A stretch of 64,000 bases of DNA from Corynebacterium hylobatis (GTDB lineage: Bacteria > Actinomycetota > Actinomycetes > Mycobacteriales > Mycobacteriaceae): the NCBI RefSeq assembly GCF_003955685.1, contig NZ_RXHJ01000008.1:1-64000 (forward strand), given 5' to 3'. Made by a program: the position numbers and the translations under genes. Positions 19,858 to 27,608 of the stretch are shown here, piece after piece. How positions within the stretch are numbered: the stretch's first letter is position 1; every line of letters begins with the position of its first letter. The notes beneath the pieces are model-generated. The model had not been told where the DNA came from and did no database searches. It saw only the letters and a program-made list of their open reading frames with translations.

Positions 19858-20514
19858 TCAGATCTCGACCCCGTAGCGCAGGATGTCCCTGACGAAGGTG
19901 CCTACGCTGTCCGAGTCCGTCTTCGACTTGATCCGGGTCCGGTGGACATCCACCGTCTTCACGCTCATCCCCAGCCGGCGGCCGATGGTCTGGCTGGGCA
20001 GACCCTCGACCACCAGCTGGAGGACCTCCCGTTCCCGGGGAGTCAGCAGCGCGATCTTCTCGGCGATCTCACCGGCCAGGCTGTGGTCGATGAAACGCTG
20101 CTCGGCGGACTCGATGCCGAGCTGCACGGCGTCGAGAAGCTTCTGCGGGTCGTAGGGCTTCTCCAGGAAGTCCTGGGCGCCGGCCTTCATCGTGTCCACG
20201 GACATGCTGATGTCCCCATGCGCGGACACGAAGATCACCACCACATGCGGAGCCAGTTCATTGAGCTTCTCCTGCAGCCGGGTGCCGCTCATCGCCGGCA
20301 TGCGGACGTCCAGCACGATGCAAGCGGGACGTGCCTCGTCGAAGACGTCGAGGAGCTCCTGCGCGCTGTGGCAGATCACCCCCTGGATGTCGGCGCTGTC
20401 GAGCAGCCAGGCCACCGACTCGCACAGTTCCGGGTCATCGTCCACGATGTAGACGACAGGTTCAATCCTCTCCACGCGCAGGACGTCCTTCCCGACACGT
20501 TGCTTTGTTATCAC
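19858..20514 (-). CDS. FixJ/TodT-like response regulator (putative iac regulator)
   Basis: 218 residues. The receiver domain has acidic DDD (25-27), phospho-acceptor Asp 69 (VLDVRMPAMSG), a Thr/Ser in FVSAHGD and Lys in FLEKPYDP. The C-terminal LuxR-type HTH is LTPREREVLQLVVEGLPSQT with MSVKTVDVHRTRI. The output family is the FixJ/StyR/TodT type, which often controls aromatic degradation. It is the last gene of a minus-strand unit with the amidase and a small protein. The partner is probably the orphan kinase at 12819-14312. GTG start; GTG at 20475 with AAGGA upstream is an alternative. Confidence 0.87.
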   Translation of the reverse strand: MITKQRVGKDVLRVERIEPVVYIVDDDPELCESVAWLLDSADIQGVICHSAQELLDVFDEARPACIVLDVRMPAMSGTRLQEKLNELAPHVVVIFVSAHGDISMSVDTMKAGAQDFLEKPYDPQKLLDAVQLGIESAEQRFIDHSLAGEIAEKIALLTPREREVLQLVVEGLPSQTIGRRLGMSVKTVDVHRTRIKSKTDSDSVGTFVRDILRYGVEI

Positions 20515-20532
20515 GACGATGCACTACTCCAC

Positions 20533-20826
20533 TCAGTCCCAGACAGCTTCCGCTGTCCAGTAATTCATACCGAAGGCGCTGACGTGATGGGTCCACGGGG
20601 TGGTGCGCCGCAGGTCCGGTTCTTCGAGACGGACCGATTCGTCGGCGTGCTCCGGGCCGTCGGCCTCCACGGTCCAGTGCACCCAGTTCACCTCGCGGCC
20701 GAGTTCATCGTGGACGAACAGATCGACGTGGTGCCACCCGTAGTTGAAGGTGTCCTCGTAGCAGGTGAGGAACATCCGGTGGTGGTTGACGGGGCGGGGC
20801 GGAATCAGAGTTTCTTCTTTCACCAT
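20533..20826 (-). CDS. Trp/His-rich small protein of unknown function
   Basis: 97 residues, unusually rich in Trp and His (for example RPVNHHRMF, YGWHHVDLFVH, NWVHWTVEAD, TTPWTHHVS). No signal peptide, membrane helix or known motif is seen. The ATG overlaps the amidase stop by 7 nt and the regulator follows after a short gap, so it is a bona fide operon member. A small beta-barrel (cupin or lipocalin-like) or metal-binding role can be imagined but is not shown. Confidence 0.7.
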   Translation of the reverse strand: MVKEETLIPPRPVNHHRMFLTCYEDTFNYGWHHVDLFVHDELGREVNWVHWTVEADGPEHADESVRLEEPDLRRTTPWTHHVSAFGMNYWTAEAVWD

Positions 20827-22154
20827 TTCATCTCCTTGAGGGTGGGACGGGAATCCGCGTCCGAGAACGAGGGGAGCTGGCGCAGCAGCGGTTCCAGCGC
20901 CTGTCCGAGACGCAGCAGCGTCGGCTCGCTGCCTTCCCTGCCGATCAGCTGGACGCCCATCGGCAGGCCGGTCGAGGTGCGGGCGCCGGGGACGGTGACC
21001 ACCGGCAGACCCAGCAGCTGCCAGGGACGGCTCAGCTCCGGGGAACCCGTGCCCTCCTCGAAGCGGGGGGCCGGGCCGTGGGCGGCGGGGCCGACGATCA
21101 CCGCATCATCGGTGAGCACGCGCATCAGCGCCCGAAGGGAGATATCCCGGCGGAAGACTGCCTCCTGGTAGCTGTCCGCGGAGACCTGGTCACCTTCATC
21201 GAGCAGCTGCTGGAGCTGGGGACTGAGTTCCCGGCGACGCTCCCCCAGCTGCCTCCCGAGCGAGGAGGCGGCCTCAAAACCCATGACGATCTTGTGGTCG
21301 TCCACCAGGGACCGGATGTGGTCGTCCCAGTTGAAGGTGTTGTGGCTGACCCCGAGCTCGGCGAGCAACTTCGGGACAATCCGCAGCAGCTCCGCCATGT
21401 GGGGGTCAAGGTTGAGCAGACCGGAACCCTCCCAGAGGAAGACGGTGAGGTCCTCCGGGCTGAGCGCCGGATCCTTCTCCCGTCCGGCGAAGCTGCGGTA
21501 GATGTAGTCGAGGTCATCGACCGTGCGGGCGAGGAATCCGAGCGTATCCAGGGAGGGGCTCATCCCGGAGACCCCCTTAAGCGAGGTGCTGCCGTGGGTC
21601 AGGACGAGGCCGGCGACCCCGCAGAAGGAGGCCGGTCGGGTCAGGGATCCCGCGGTCTGGGTCCCCAGGGCGAAAGGGATGGTCCCGGCTCCGACCGCGG
21701 CCGCGGAACCACTGGAGGACCCTCCGGGGGTGTGGGCCGCGTTGAAGGGGTTGGTCGTCGGTCCCGCGGCGAAGTAGCCGTACTCGGTGGTGACGGTCTT
21801 GCCCTGGATGACCGCCCCCAGGTCACGGAGGCGACGCACGCAATCGGCGTCCTCGGTCCGGACACTGTCATCCGCGGTGACCGAGCCGCAGCGGGTGGGC
21901 AGGCCGGCGACGTCGATGATGTCCTTGACACCGACGGACATCCCCTCCAGCGGCCGGTCCCCGGCCCCCGGCGCGGCCTCCCGCGCGGCCCTTTCCGCCG
22001 CCAGGTCAGTGAGTTCGACCCACGCCTTCAGGCGGGGTTCGTAACGGTTGATCTCGAGCCGGGACTGTGCAGCCAGGTCATCGACCGTGCTTCCCCCGCT
22101 CCGGATATCCACCGCCGCATCGGCGACAGACTTCGATCGAAAAGTCGTCGTCAT
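20820..22154 (-). CDS. iacH: Amidase-signature family hydrolase, IacH-like
   Basis: 444-residue amidase with the full Ser-cisSer-Lys triad: Lys 77 (GVKDIID), cis-Ser 146 (GGSSSGS) and nucleophile Ser 170 (TQTAGSLTRP). The start is chosen at MTTTF, which has GGGAG 5 nt upstream; an earlier in-frame ATG at 22220 has no site. iac clusters carry an amidase (iacH) of uncertain role; hydrolysis of IAA amide conjugates such as indole-acetamide is a reasonable inference. Co-transcribed with the small protein and the response regulator, and divergent from the MFS transporter. Confidence 0.82.
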   Translation of the reverse strand: MTTTFRSKSVADAAVDIRSGGSTVDDLAAQSRLEINRYEPRLKAWVELTDLAAERAAREAAPGAGDRPLEGMSVGVKDIIDVAGLPTRCGSVTADDSVRTEDADCVRRLRDLGAVIQGKTVTTEYGYFAAGPTTNPFNAAHTPGGSSSGSAAAVGAGTIPFALGTQTAGSLTRPASFCGVAGLVLTHGSTSLKGVSGMSPSLDTLGFLARTVDDLDYIYRSFAGREKDPALSPEDLTVFLWEGSGLLNLDPHMAELLRIVPKLLAELGVSHNTFNWDDHIRSLVDDHKIVMGFEAASSLGRQLGERRRELSPQLQQLLDEGDQVSADSYQEAVFRRDISLRALMRVLTDDAVIVGPAAHGPAPRFEEGTGSPELSRPWQLLGLPVVTVPGARTSTGLPMGVQLIGREGSEPTLLRLGQALEPLLRQLPSFSDADSRPTLKEMKW

Positions 22155-22274
22155 ACTTACTCCCAAATCTCTCGGGGCAACACAGTGATACGCCCCACAC
22201 GGGTGTGTGGCACGAAGCACTCAGGTCACCGCATTGCGGTCCATGTTATGTCCCGGCACCCATATATCAAACAT

Positions 22275-22297
22275 CTGGGGACTAAAGGTTTCCCCAG
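22275..22297. promoter_or_regulatory. Inverted repeat in the amidase/transporter divergent region
   Basis: CTGGGGA-N9-TCCCCAG, about 100 bp before the MFS start and 120 bp before the amidase start. Possible operator shared by the two divergent promoters. The rest of this 243-bp gap shows no gene. Confidence 0.35.
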
Positions 22298-22397
22298 TAC
22301 CGCTGTAAGGAAGGTCACTCATAGCGTGAAGCCACCGCTGCTTCACAGCGCCCCCGACCTGCCTTTCCCACCAGCCAATCTTCGAAATGGAGGCACC

Positions 22398-23849
22398 GTG
22401 GCACTTCGCACGACCCCCCGGAGTGGGACCCGACAAGCATCACAGACCCCCGCCACCCCGACCCGCTCCGACCGCCGGACCAACCGACGGGCGTGGACCG
22501 TCGTCGCTCTGCTCGTCGTCTTCCAGATCATCGCCTTCGCCGACAAGGCCGTCCTCGGCCTCGTGGCACCGGATGCGATGGCCGAACTTGGCCTGACGCC
22601 CACGCAGTTCGGTTTCATCGGCAGCGCATTCTTCTTCCTCTACTCGATCGTCTCCATCCTGACCGGGGTGATCGCATCCAGGGTCTCCGTCCACTGGATC
22701 GTGCTGAGCCTCGGCATCGTCTGGGCGGTGGTGCAGTTTCCGATGCTGCTCGGTGGCGGCGCTGCGATGCTCCTGGCCACCAGGATCATCCTGGGCGGCG
22801 CCGAAGGCCCGGCGACAGCGATGTCCCTGACCTCCGCCCACACCTGGTTCGCCCCCTCCGCCCGTGCCCTGCCCTCCAACCTGATCGCGATCGGATCCAC
22901 GATGGGTCCGGTCATCGCCGCCCCCGCCCTGGCCCTGGTCATCAGCACGTGGGGCTGGCGCTGGGCCTTCGGTGCCCTCGGCCTCGTGGGACTCGTCTGG
23001 TGCATCGCCTGGATCTGCTGGGGCGGCAGCGGCCCCTACCTGGCGAAGAAGCAGCAGACCGGGAAGACCCCCGATGTCGCGGAGGCCGGTGAAGCCGAGG
23101 CCGAGACTGAGGCTGCCACCCCATCCGTCGACGACCAGCCGGCCTTCCCGATCTGGCGGGTCCTGCTCAGCCTCTCCTTCCTGGCCGCCCTCGTCGGCGC
23201 CGCCTCCAATTTCTTCGTGCAGGGATTCCTCACCACCTGGCTGCCCCAGTACCTCTCGACCGTCGTCGGGCTCTCGCTGCCCCAGGTCGGCGTCGTCACC
23301 ACCTTCCCGTGGGTCATCGGGGCACTGGTCCTGCTCCTCCTCGGGGCGGTGGGCCACCGTCTGATGCAGCGCGGGAAGACCGCCCACCTCGCCATCGCCT
23401 CCCTCTTCGGACTGTCCACGCTGGCGGCCGGCATCTTCTTCCTGCTGGTCACCGTGACCACGGGGTACCTCTCGGTGTTCTTCCTCGCCCTCGCCGGAGG
23501 TTGCAGCCTGGTGTACCCGATGTCCGCCACCGCCGTCAGCTTCTGCGTCGGCGTGCGCCAGCGCCCCATCGTCATGGCCACCCTCGGCGGCCTGGCCGCC
23601 ACCGGGGCCATCGTCTCGCCGATGCTGGTCGGACAGCTGATGTCCCGCGCCGGCTACGTCGCCCCGCCCAAGGGAGTGGCCCCTTCCCCCGAGATGGTCA
23701 CCGCCATGACCACCGGGGTCCACAGCGCCTTCCTCATCACCGGCATCTTCCTCATCATCGGCGGCGCCCTGTGCGTACTCTTCCTCCGCCCGGAGAAGAC
23801 CGTCCAGCGCCTCCGCAACCTCATGGACGACAACCCGTCCCGGAACTAA
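22398..23849 (+). CDS. MFS transporter, likely aromatic-acid (IAA) uptake
   Basis: 483 residues, GTG start with GGAGG 4 nt upstream. Twelve hydrophobic segments are apparent with a long polar loop after TM6 (residues ~215-250, rich in Glu/Ala). TM1 contains FADKAVLGLVAP and loop 2-3 is ASRVS, as in the anion:cation symporter/aromatic-acid branch of the MFS. It lies between the amidase and the flavin reductase, 24 nt before the latter, so it most likely imports indole-acetate or a related acid (inference). Confidence 0.85.
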   Translation: MALRTTPRSGTRQASQTPATPTRSDRRTNRRAWTVVALLVVFQIIAFADKAVLGLVAPDAMAELGLTPTQFGFIGSAFFFLYSIVSILTGVIASRVSVHWIVLSLGIVWAVVQFPMLLGGGAAMLLATRIILGGAEGPATAMSLTSAHTWFAPSARALPSNLIAIGSTMGPVIAAPALALVISTWGWRWAFGALGLVGLVWCIAWICWGGSGPYLAKKQQTGKTPDVAEAGEAEAETEAATPSVDDQPAFPIWRVLLSLSFLAALVGAASNFFVQGFLTTWLPQYLSTVVGLSLPQVGVVTTFPWVIGALVLLLLGAVGHRLMQRGKTAHLAIASLFGLSTLAAGIFFLLVTVTTGYLSVFFLALAGGCSLVYPMSATAVSFCVGVRQRPIVMATLGGLAATGAIVSPMLVGQLMSRAGYVAPPKGVAPSPEMVTAMTTGVHSAFLITGIFLIIGGALCVLFLRPEKTVQRLRNLMDDNPSRN

Positions 23850-23873
23850 GACACCCCAGGAGTTACTGACATC

Positions 23874-25052
23874 ATGTCCAACACAACCGTCTCCAAGGAA
23901 TTCGAACCCAGAGTCTTCCGCGACGTGATGGGGCACTACCCCACCGGCGTCGCCGTGGTCACCGGACGTGCCGACGACGGTGAGCTGCTCGCCATGGTGG
24001 TCGGCACCTTCGCCTCCGTCTCCCTCGACCCTCCCCTGGTCTCCTTCATGCCCATGAAGACCTCCAAGACCTTCGCCCGCATGCGGGAGTGCTCCTCCCT
24101 GTGCATCAACATCGTGGGAGGTGAACAGCAGGCCGAGATGCTGAGCATCGCCCGACGCTGGGAGAACAAGCTCGACGGTGTGGACTGGTACCTGTCCCCC
24201 TCCGGGGACCCCATCCTCAAGAACTCGATCGCCTGGATCGACACCTCCCTCGCCGACATCGTGGAGGCCGGCGACCACTGGATCGCCCTCTGCCGGGTGC
24301 ACGACATGGAGGTCACCAACCCGGTCTCCCCGCTGCTCTTCTTCCAGGGCGGGTACGGCAGTTTCGTGGGCACCTCCCTGATCGCCCGGCTCAGTCATGA
24401 GATCCTGCCGGCCATCCACGCGGCGCACAGCGCGGGCACCGAACTGGAGAAGCTGGCGCGGACCCTGCGTTGCGAGGTCTCCGTCTTCGCCGCCGTGAGC
24501 GAGGACGAATTCGCCACGGTCTACCACTCCATGTCCCCGGGCACCTCCCCGGAGCGGAGTTTCGCCACCAGACTGCCCATCGTTCCCCCGATCGGCGACA
24601 CCTACATGTTCGACAAGTCTCCGGAGATCCAGGAGCGGTGGATGAACAAACTCAAGGATCCCTCCGAGGAGATCAAGGCCACCCACCGCCGCCGCCTCGA
24701 GCTGGTCAAGGAGCACGGCTACCTCGTCGCCCACCTGCCGGAGGAGGGCAGCGCCGCCTACGAGCAGATGATCCGTGCCAGCAACGAGTACCGCAAGGCC
24801 CGGCTGACCCCGGCGGAGGAGCGTGCCATCCACGAGATGATCGGCAGCACCACCGTCGACTACGAGCACCGGGAGATCCTCGACGACGAACGCTACAACG
24901 TCGGTTCGATCGTCTTCCCCGCGAAGGATCCGGGCGGCGAGTACACCATGACGCTGCGCATCGGCCAGCTTCCCCAGCACGTCCCCGGATTCCTCGTCAA
25001 GGACTGGATCGCCCAGTGCCTGAACGTCGTCCGCCAGATCGAACAGAACTGA
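23874..25052 (+). CDS. iacG: Flavin reductase with IclR-effector-like C-terminal domain, IacG-like
   Basis: 392 residues, about twice the size of a normal HpaC/IacG reductase. Residues 1-165 are a split-barrel flavin reductase (YPTGVAVVTG, SLDPPLVSFMP, SLCINI, HDMEV). From about 195 to 392 the sequence reads like an IclR effector domain: CEVSVFAAVSEDEF, ELVKEHGYLVAHLPEEG, YNVGSIVFPAKDPGGEY. No HTH is present. It would supply reduced flavin to IacA. In A. baumannii HPA hydroxylase the reductase carries a C-terminal MarR-like domain that senses substrate; this may be an analogous arrangement (inference). Confidence 0.82.
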   Translation: MSNTTVSKEFEPRVFRDVMGHYPTGVAVVTGRADDGELLAMVVGTFASVSLDPPLVSFMPMKTSKTFARMRECSSLCINIVGGEQQAEMLSIARRWENKLDGVDWYLSPSGDPILKNSIAWIDTSLADIVEAGDHWIALCRVHDMEVTNPVSPLLFFQGGYGSFVGTSLIARLSHEILPAIHAAHSAGTELEKLARTLRCEVSVFAAVSEDEFATVYHSMSPGTSPERSFATRLPIVPPIGDTYMFDKSPEIQERWMNKLKDPSEEIKATHRRRLELVKEHGYLVAHLPEEGSAAYEQMIRASNEYRKARLTPAEERAIHEMIGSTTVDYEHREILDDERYNVGSIVFPAKDPGGEYTMTLRIGQLPQHVPGFLVKDWIAQCLNVVRQIEQN

Positions 25053-25077
25053 TCCCCCGAAGCAGAGAGAGAACACC

Positions 25078-25626
25078 ATGAACGAGACCACTGAAGCACT
25101 TGTCGCCCGCATCGAGAAGCTGGAGGCGGAGGCCGACATCCGCCGGATCCAGGCCCGCTACATGATGCTGTGCGACACCCCCTGCCCCACCTGGCCGCCG
25201 GTGGACGACCAGGAGCGCATTGAGCTGGTCCTGGAGCTGTACACGGAGGACGCCGTCTGGGAGGGCGTCGGCGAGTACTACACCGGTCAGTTCGGCCGGG
25301 CCGAGGGCAAGGACGCGATCCGGGCACACTTCAACCGCTTCTGGCCGGAGGACCAGGACCCGAAGCTGATCCTCAACGCCCACTACCTCACCTCCGAGCA
25401 GATCTTCGTCGACGGCGACACCGCGGAAGGGACCTGGATCCACATGCAGCCCTGGCTCTTCTCCGACGGCAAGGCACTGCTTCGTTCCAGCCGGCTGTTC
25501 AACGCCTTCCGGAAGGAGAACGGGAAGTGGCTGATCACCCGGACCCGGACGGAGAACGTGTTCATCAGCGATCTCCCCGATAATTTCGCGGGAAGTTACC
25601 CCACCCAGTCTGTGCTGTTCAAATAG
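25078..25626 (+). CDS. iacI: SnoaL-like/nuclear-transport-factor-2 fold protein, IacI-like
   Basis: 182 residues with an N-terminal helix (TEALVARIEKLEAEADIRRI) and an NTF2-like core (ELYTEDAVWEGVGEYYTG, then HYLTSEQIFVDGD and WLITRTRTENVF). SnoaL-type proteins of this kind (IacI) occur in indole-acetate clusters with undefined roles, possibly hydration or cyclisation. It follows the flavin reductase by 25 nt with GAGAGA upstream and is ended by a strong terminator. Confidence 0.78.
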   Translation: MNETTEALVARIEKLEAEADIRRIQARYMMLCDTPCPTWPPVDDQERIELVLELYTEDAVWEGVGEYYTGQFGRAEGKDAIRAHFNRFWPEDQDPKLILNAHYLTSEQIFVDGDTAEGTWIHMQPWLFSDGKALLRSSRLFNAFRKENGKWLITRTRTENVFISDLPDNFAGSYPTQSVLFK

Positions 25627-25638
25627 CCGACCCATTCC

Positions 25639-25670
25639 CGAAAAGGCCGAGATGCATCTCGGCCTTTTTT
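25639..25670 (+). terminator. Terminator of the MFS-iacG-iacI transcript
   Basis: AAGGCCGAGATGCATCTCGGCC hairpin directly followed by six T residues, about 15 nt after the iacI stop. Confidence 0.9.
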
Positions 25671-25854
25671 ATTTCCCGGAATGCGACAGTGCCGAATACA
25701 GGGATCTTTATTGCGCTTCCCCTTCCGTGCGGGATATGGACCGCAGCACTACCAATTCCGCCGCACATCGACAAAATGCCAGGTCAAAGCTAAGGAAACT
25801 CCCTATATTCACTAAGATCTCCAGCCCATAACATAACCCCCATCACACTAATAG

Positions 25855-25867
25855 CCGCTAAGCGGCA
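25855..25867. promoter_or_regulatory. Palindrome upstream of the TRAP operon
   Basis: GCCGCT-A-AGCGGC, 20 bp before the dctP-type start and overlapping the expected leader. It resembles an operator more than a hairpin because the loop is a single base. Confidence 0.35.
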
Positions 25868-25887
25868 TTAATCACAGGAGGGGCTAC

Positions 25888-26979
25888 ATGCTGAAGAGAT
25901 CGGCGAGAAGATTCTTGGCGATTCTCGCTGTTCCACTTATTCTGGCCGGCTGCACACCCGCTGCCGAAGATCAGAATGCGAACAGCGAAGAAGAGGTCGT
26001 GATCACGCTGGCGAGCGGATTCGCGCGGAACCACTCCAATAATGAGGGCCTCTGGATGTTCGTGGAGAAACTCGAGGAGAACGCTCCCTGGATCACCATC
26101 GATTTCAAGGGCGGACCCGAGGTCATGGCTCCGAACCTCCTCATCGAGGGAGTTGCCGCCGGTGTATTCGATATCGGCGTCATGCCCGGCGATTACTACG
26201 TCGACCAGATTCCGGCCATGGAGCTGGCCCGCTTCACCCCCTACACCCCGATGGAGGAGCGCGAGAACGGCGTGGTGGAGATCTACGACGAGATCCACCG
26301 GGACCAGCTCGACGTCAAGTATCTCGGTCGCGCCGTGGCCGGCATGCCCCAGGTGATCCTGTCCCGGGATGAGATCACGGGCCTTGAACTGCACGGCGAT
26401 TCCTACCGCACCTCATCGGCGACCTCAGACATCGTCCGCGCCATGAACGGTGTGCCCGTGGACCTGCCGGGCAGCGAGGTTTACACGGCACTGGAGCGCA
26501 ACGTGGTATCCGGCGCCACCTGGGCCTCGGTCGGCCCCTCCAGCCTGGGGTTGGAAGGAGTCGTCTCCTATGACCTCGCTCCACGGTTCTACGAATCCGT
26601 GGCCAACATCGTCATGAATGAACGCTCCTGGGATGACCTAGATGAACGGACCCGGCAGGCGCTGGTGGACACGATCGCCGAGGTCGAGCCGGACATCTTC
26701 GCCCACTACCTGTCGCAGACGATCGAGGAGACCCAGCAGTGGCATGACGCCGGCGTGCAGGAGACGCGCCTGTCCGATGAGGACGCCCGGGAGCTTCTGG
26801 AGCTGGCCTATTTCGACAGCTGGGACAACCTCGACTGGGAGCGGATCCTGGAGACCTCCCCCGCCGCAGCCCAGCTCCGTGACGCCTACCGCACCCCTGA
26901 AGACGAGCTCGATTTCGACCGCGTTCCCTCCGGTGCGTTCATCTCCGACACCACCGAACTTCTCGAGGAGGCACGATGA
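25888..26979 (+). CDS. TRAP transporter solute-binding lipoprotein (DctP type)
   Basis: 363 residues. A lipoprotein signal ends at LILAGC (Cys 22), so the protein is membrane-anchored outside, as expected in a Gram-positive. The body has the DctP fold: NEGLWMFVEKLEENAP, GVAAGVFDIGVMPGDYY, LGRAVAGMPQVILS, and a late region with repeated QWHDAGVQE-type helices. GGAGGGG lies upstream. First gene of a complete tripartite transporter. The ligand is unknown; given the island, an aromatic or organic acid is likely. Confidence 0.88.
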   Translation: MLKRSARRFLAILAVPLILAGCTPAAEDQNANSEEEVVITLASGFARNHSNNEGLWMFVEKLEENAPWITIDFKGGPEVMAPNLLIEGVAAGVFDIGVMPGDYYVDQIPAMELARFTPYTPMEERENGVVEIYDEIHRDQLDVKYLGRAVAGMPQVILSRDEITGLELHGDSYRTSSATSDIVRAMNGVPVDLPGSEVYTALERNVVSGATWASVGPSSLGLEGVVSYDLAPRFYESVANIVMNERSWDDLDERTRQALVDTIAEVEPDIFAHYLSQTIEETQQWHDAGVQETRLSDEDARELLELAYFDSWDNLDWERILETSPAAAQLRDAYRTPEDELDFDRVPSGAFISDTTELLEEAR

Positions 26980-27605
26980 ACACCGCAGATCAAGATCCCT
27001 CGCCGATGAAGGACTCCGCCTCGGACGCTCTGGAGCGTCTGCCGGACTCCGCCAATGAGACAACCGAACTCTCCACGCGTCTCTGGTGGCCCGAGAAGTC
27101 CCTCGAGTGGCTCGCCGGCCTGTTGCTGCTCATCCTCACGCTCTTCGTGACGGTGACCGTCCTGATGCGCTTCAGCGGCAACGGGGTGCTGGGGGCGGTC
27201 GAGATCTCCGCGATCGCCATGGTCGTGATCACCGCCCTGGTTGTCCCCGCCGCCACGGCGGCAGACGACAACTTCAAGGTCGAGATCGTGGACATGTTCA
27301 ACAAGCCGGGGCTGGTGCGCGCCGCCACTGTGCTGGGGGCGGTCGTCCAGGTGGTCGTCTCCCTGTTCCTCGCCTTCAGTTCGCTGGAACTGCTGATCTA
27401 CGACTGGAACACCAAGACCACCATGGCGGGTGAGCTGTCCATGCCGCGTTACCTGCTGTCGTTCGTCGTCTTCCTCAGCTTCGCCGTTCTTCTCCATGCC
27501 ACCATCCTCTTCCTGGTCCAGCTGCTCCGGTCCCGGGGAAACAACGGCACGGAGGGTTCCGAGGGGACCGCAGGCGTGGAATCCAACAATCCGGAAGGGG
27601 CATAA
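26976..27605 (+). CDS. TRAP transporter small permease (DctQ type)
   Basis: 209 residues with four hydrophobic segments (from EWLAGLLLLILTLFV, then AIAMVVITALV, ATVLGAVVQVVVSLF and LLSFVVFLSFAVLL), as expected for DctQ. The start overlaps the binding-protein stop by 4 nt. The N-terminal ~45 residues and the last ~30 are hydrophilic extensions. It pairs with the large permease that follows. Confidence 0.88.
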   Translation: MNTADQDPSPMKDSASDALERLPDSANETTELSTRLWWPEKSLEWLAGLLLLILTLFVTVTVLMRFSGNGVLGAVEISAIAMVVITALVVPAATAADDNFKVEIVDMFNKPGLVRAATVLGAVVQVVVSLFLAFSSLELLIYDWNTKTTMAGELSMPRYLLSFVVFLSFAVLLHATILFLVQLLRSRGNNGTEGSEGTAGVESNNPEGA

Positions 27606-27608
27606 ACC

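Noticed and set aside
21078..22397. Long N-terminal extension of the MFS transporter frame
   Set aside because: It runs antisense through the amidase and is low complexity. The transporter has a proper GTG start with GGAGG at 22398.
22440..25139. Very long open frame (899 codons) on the minus strand across the MFS, iacG and iacI genes
   Set aside because: High GC makes long antisense frames. Its product is low-complexity Gly/Asp/Glu, with no ribosome site, while the plus strand encodes clear family members.
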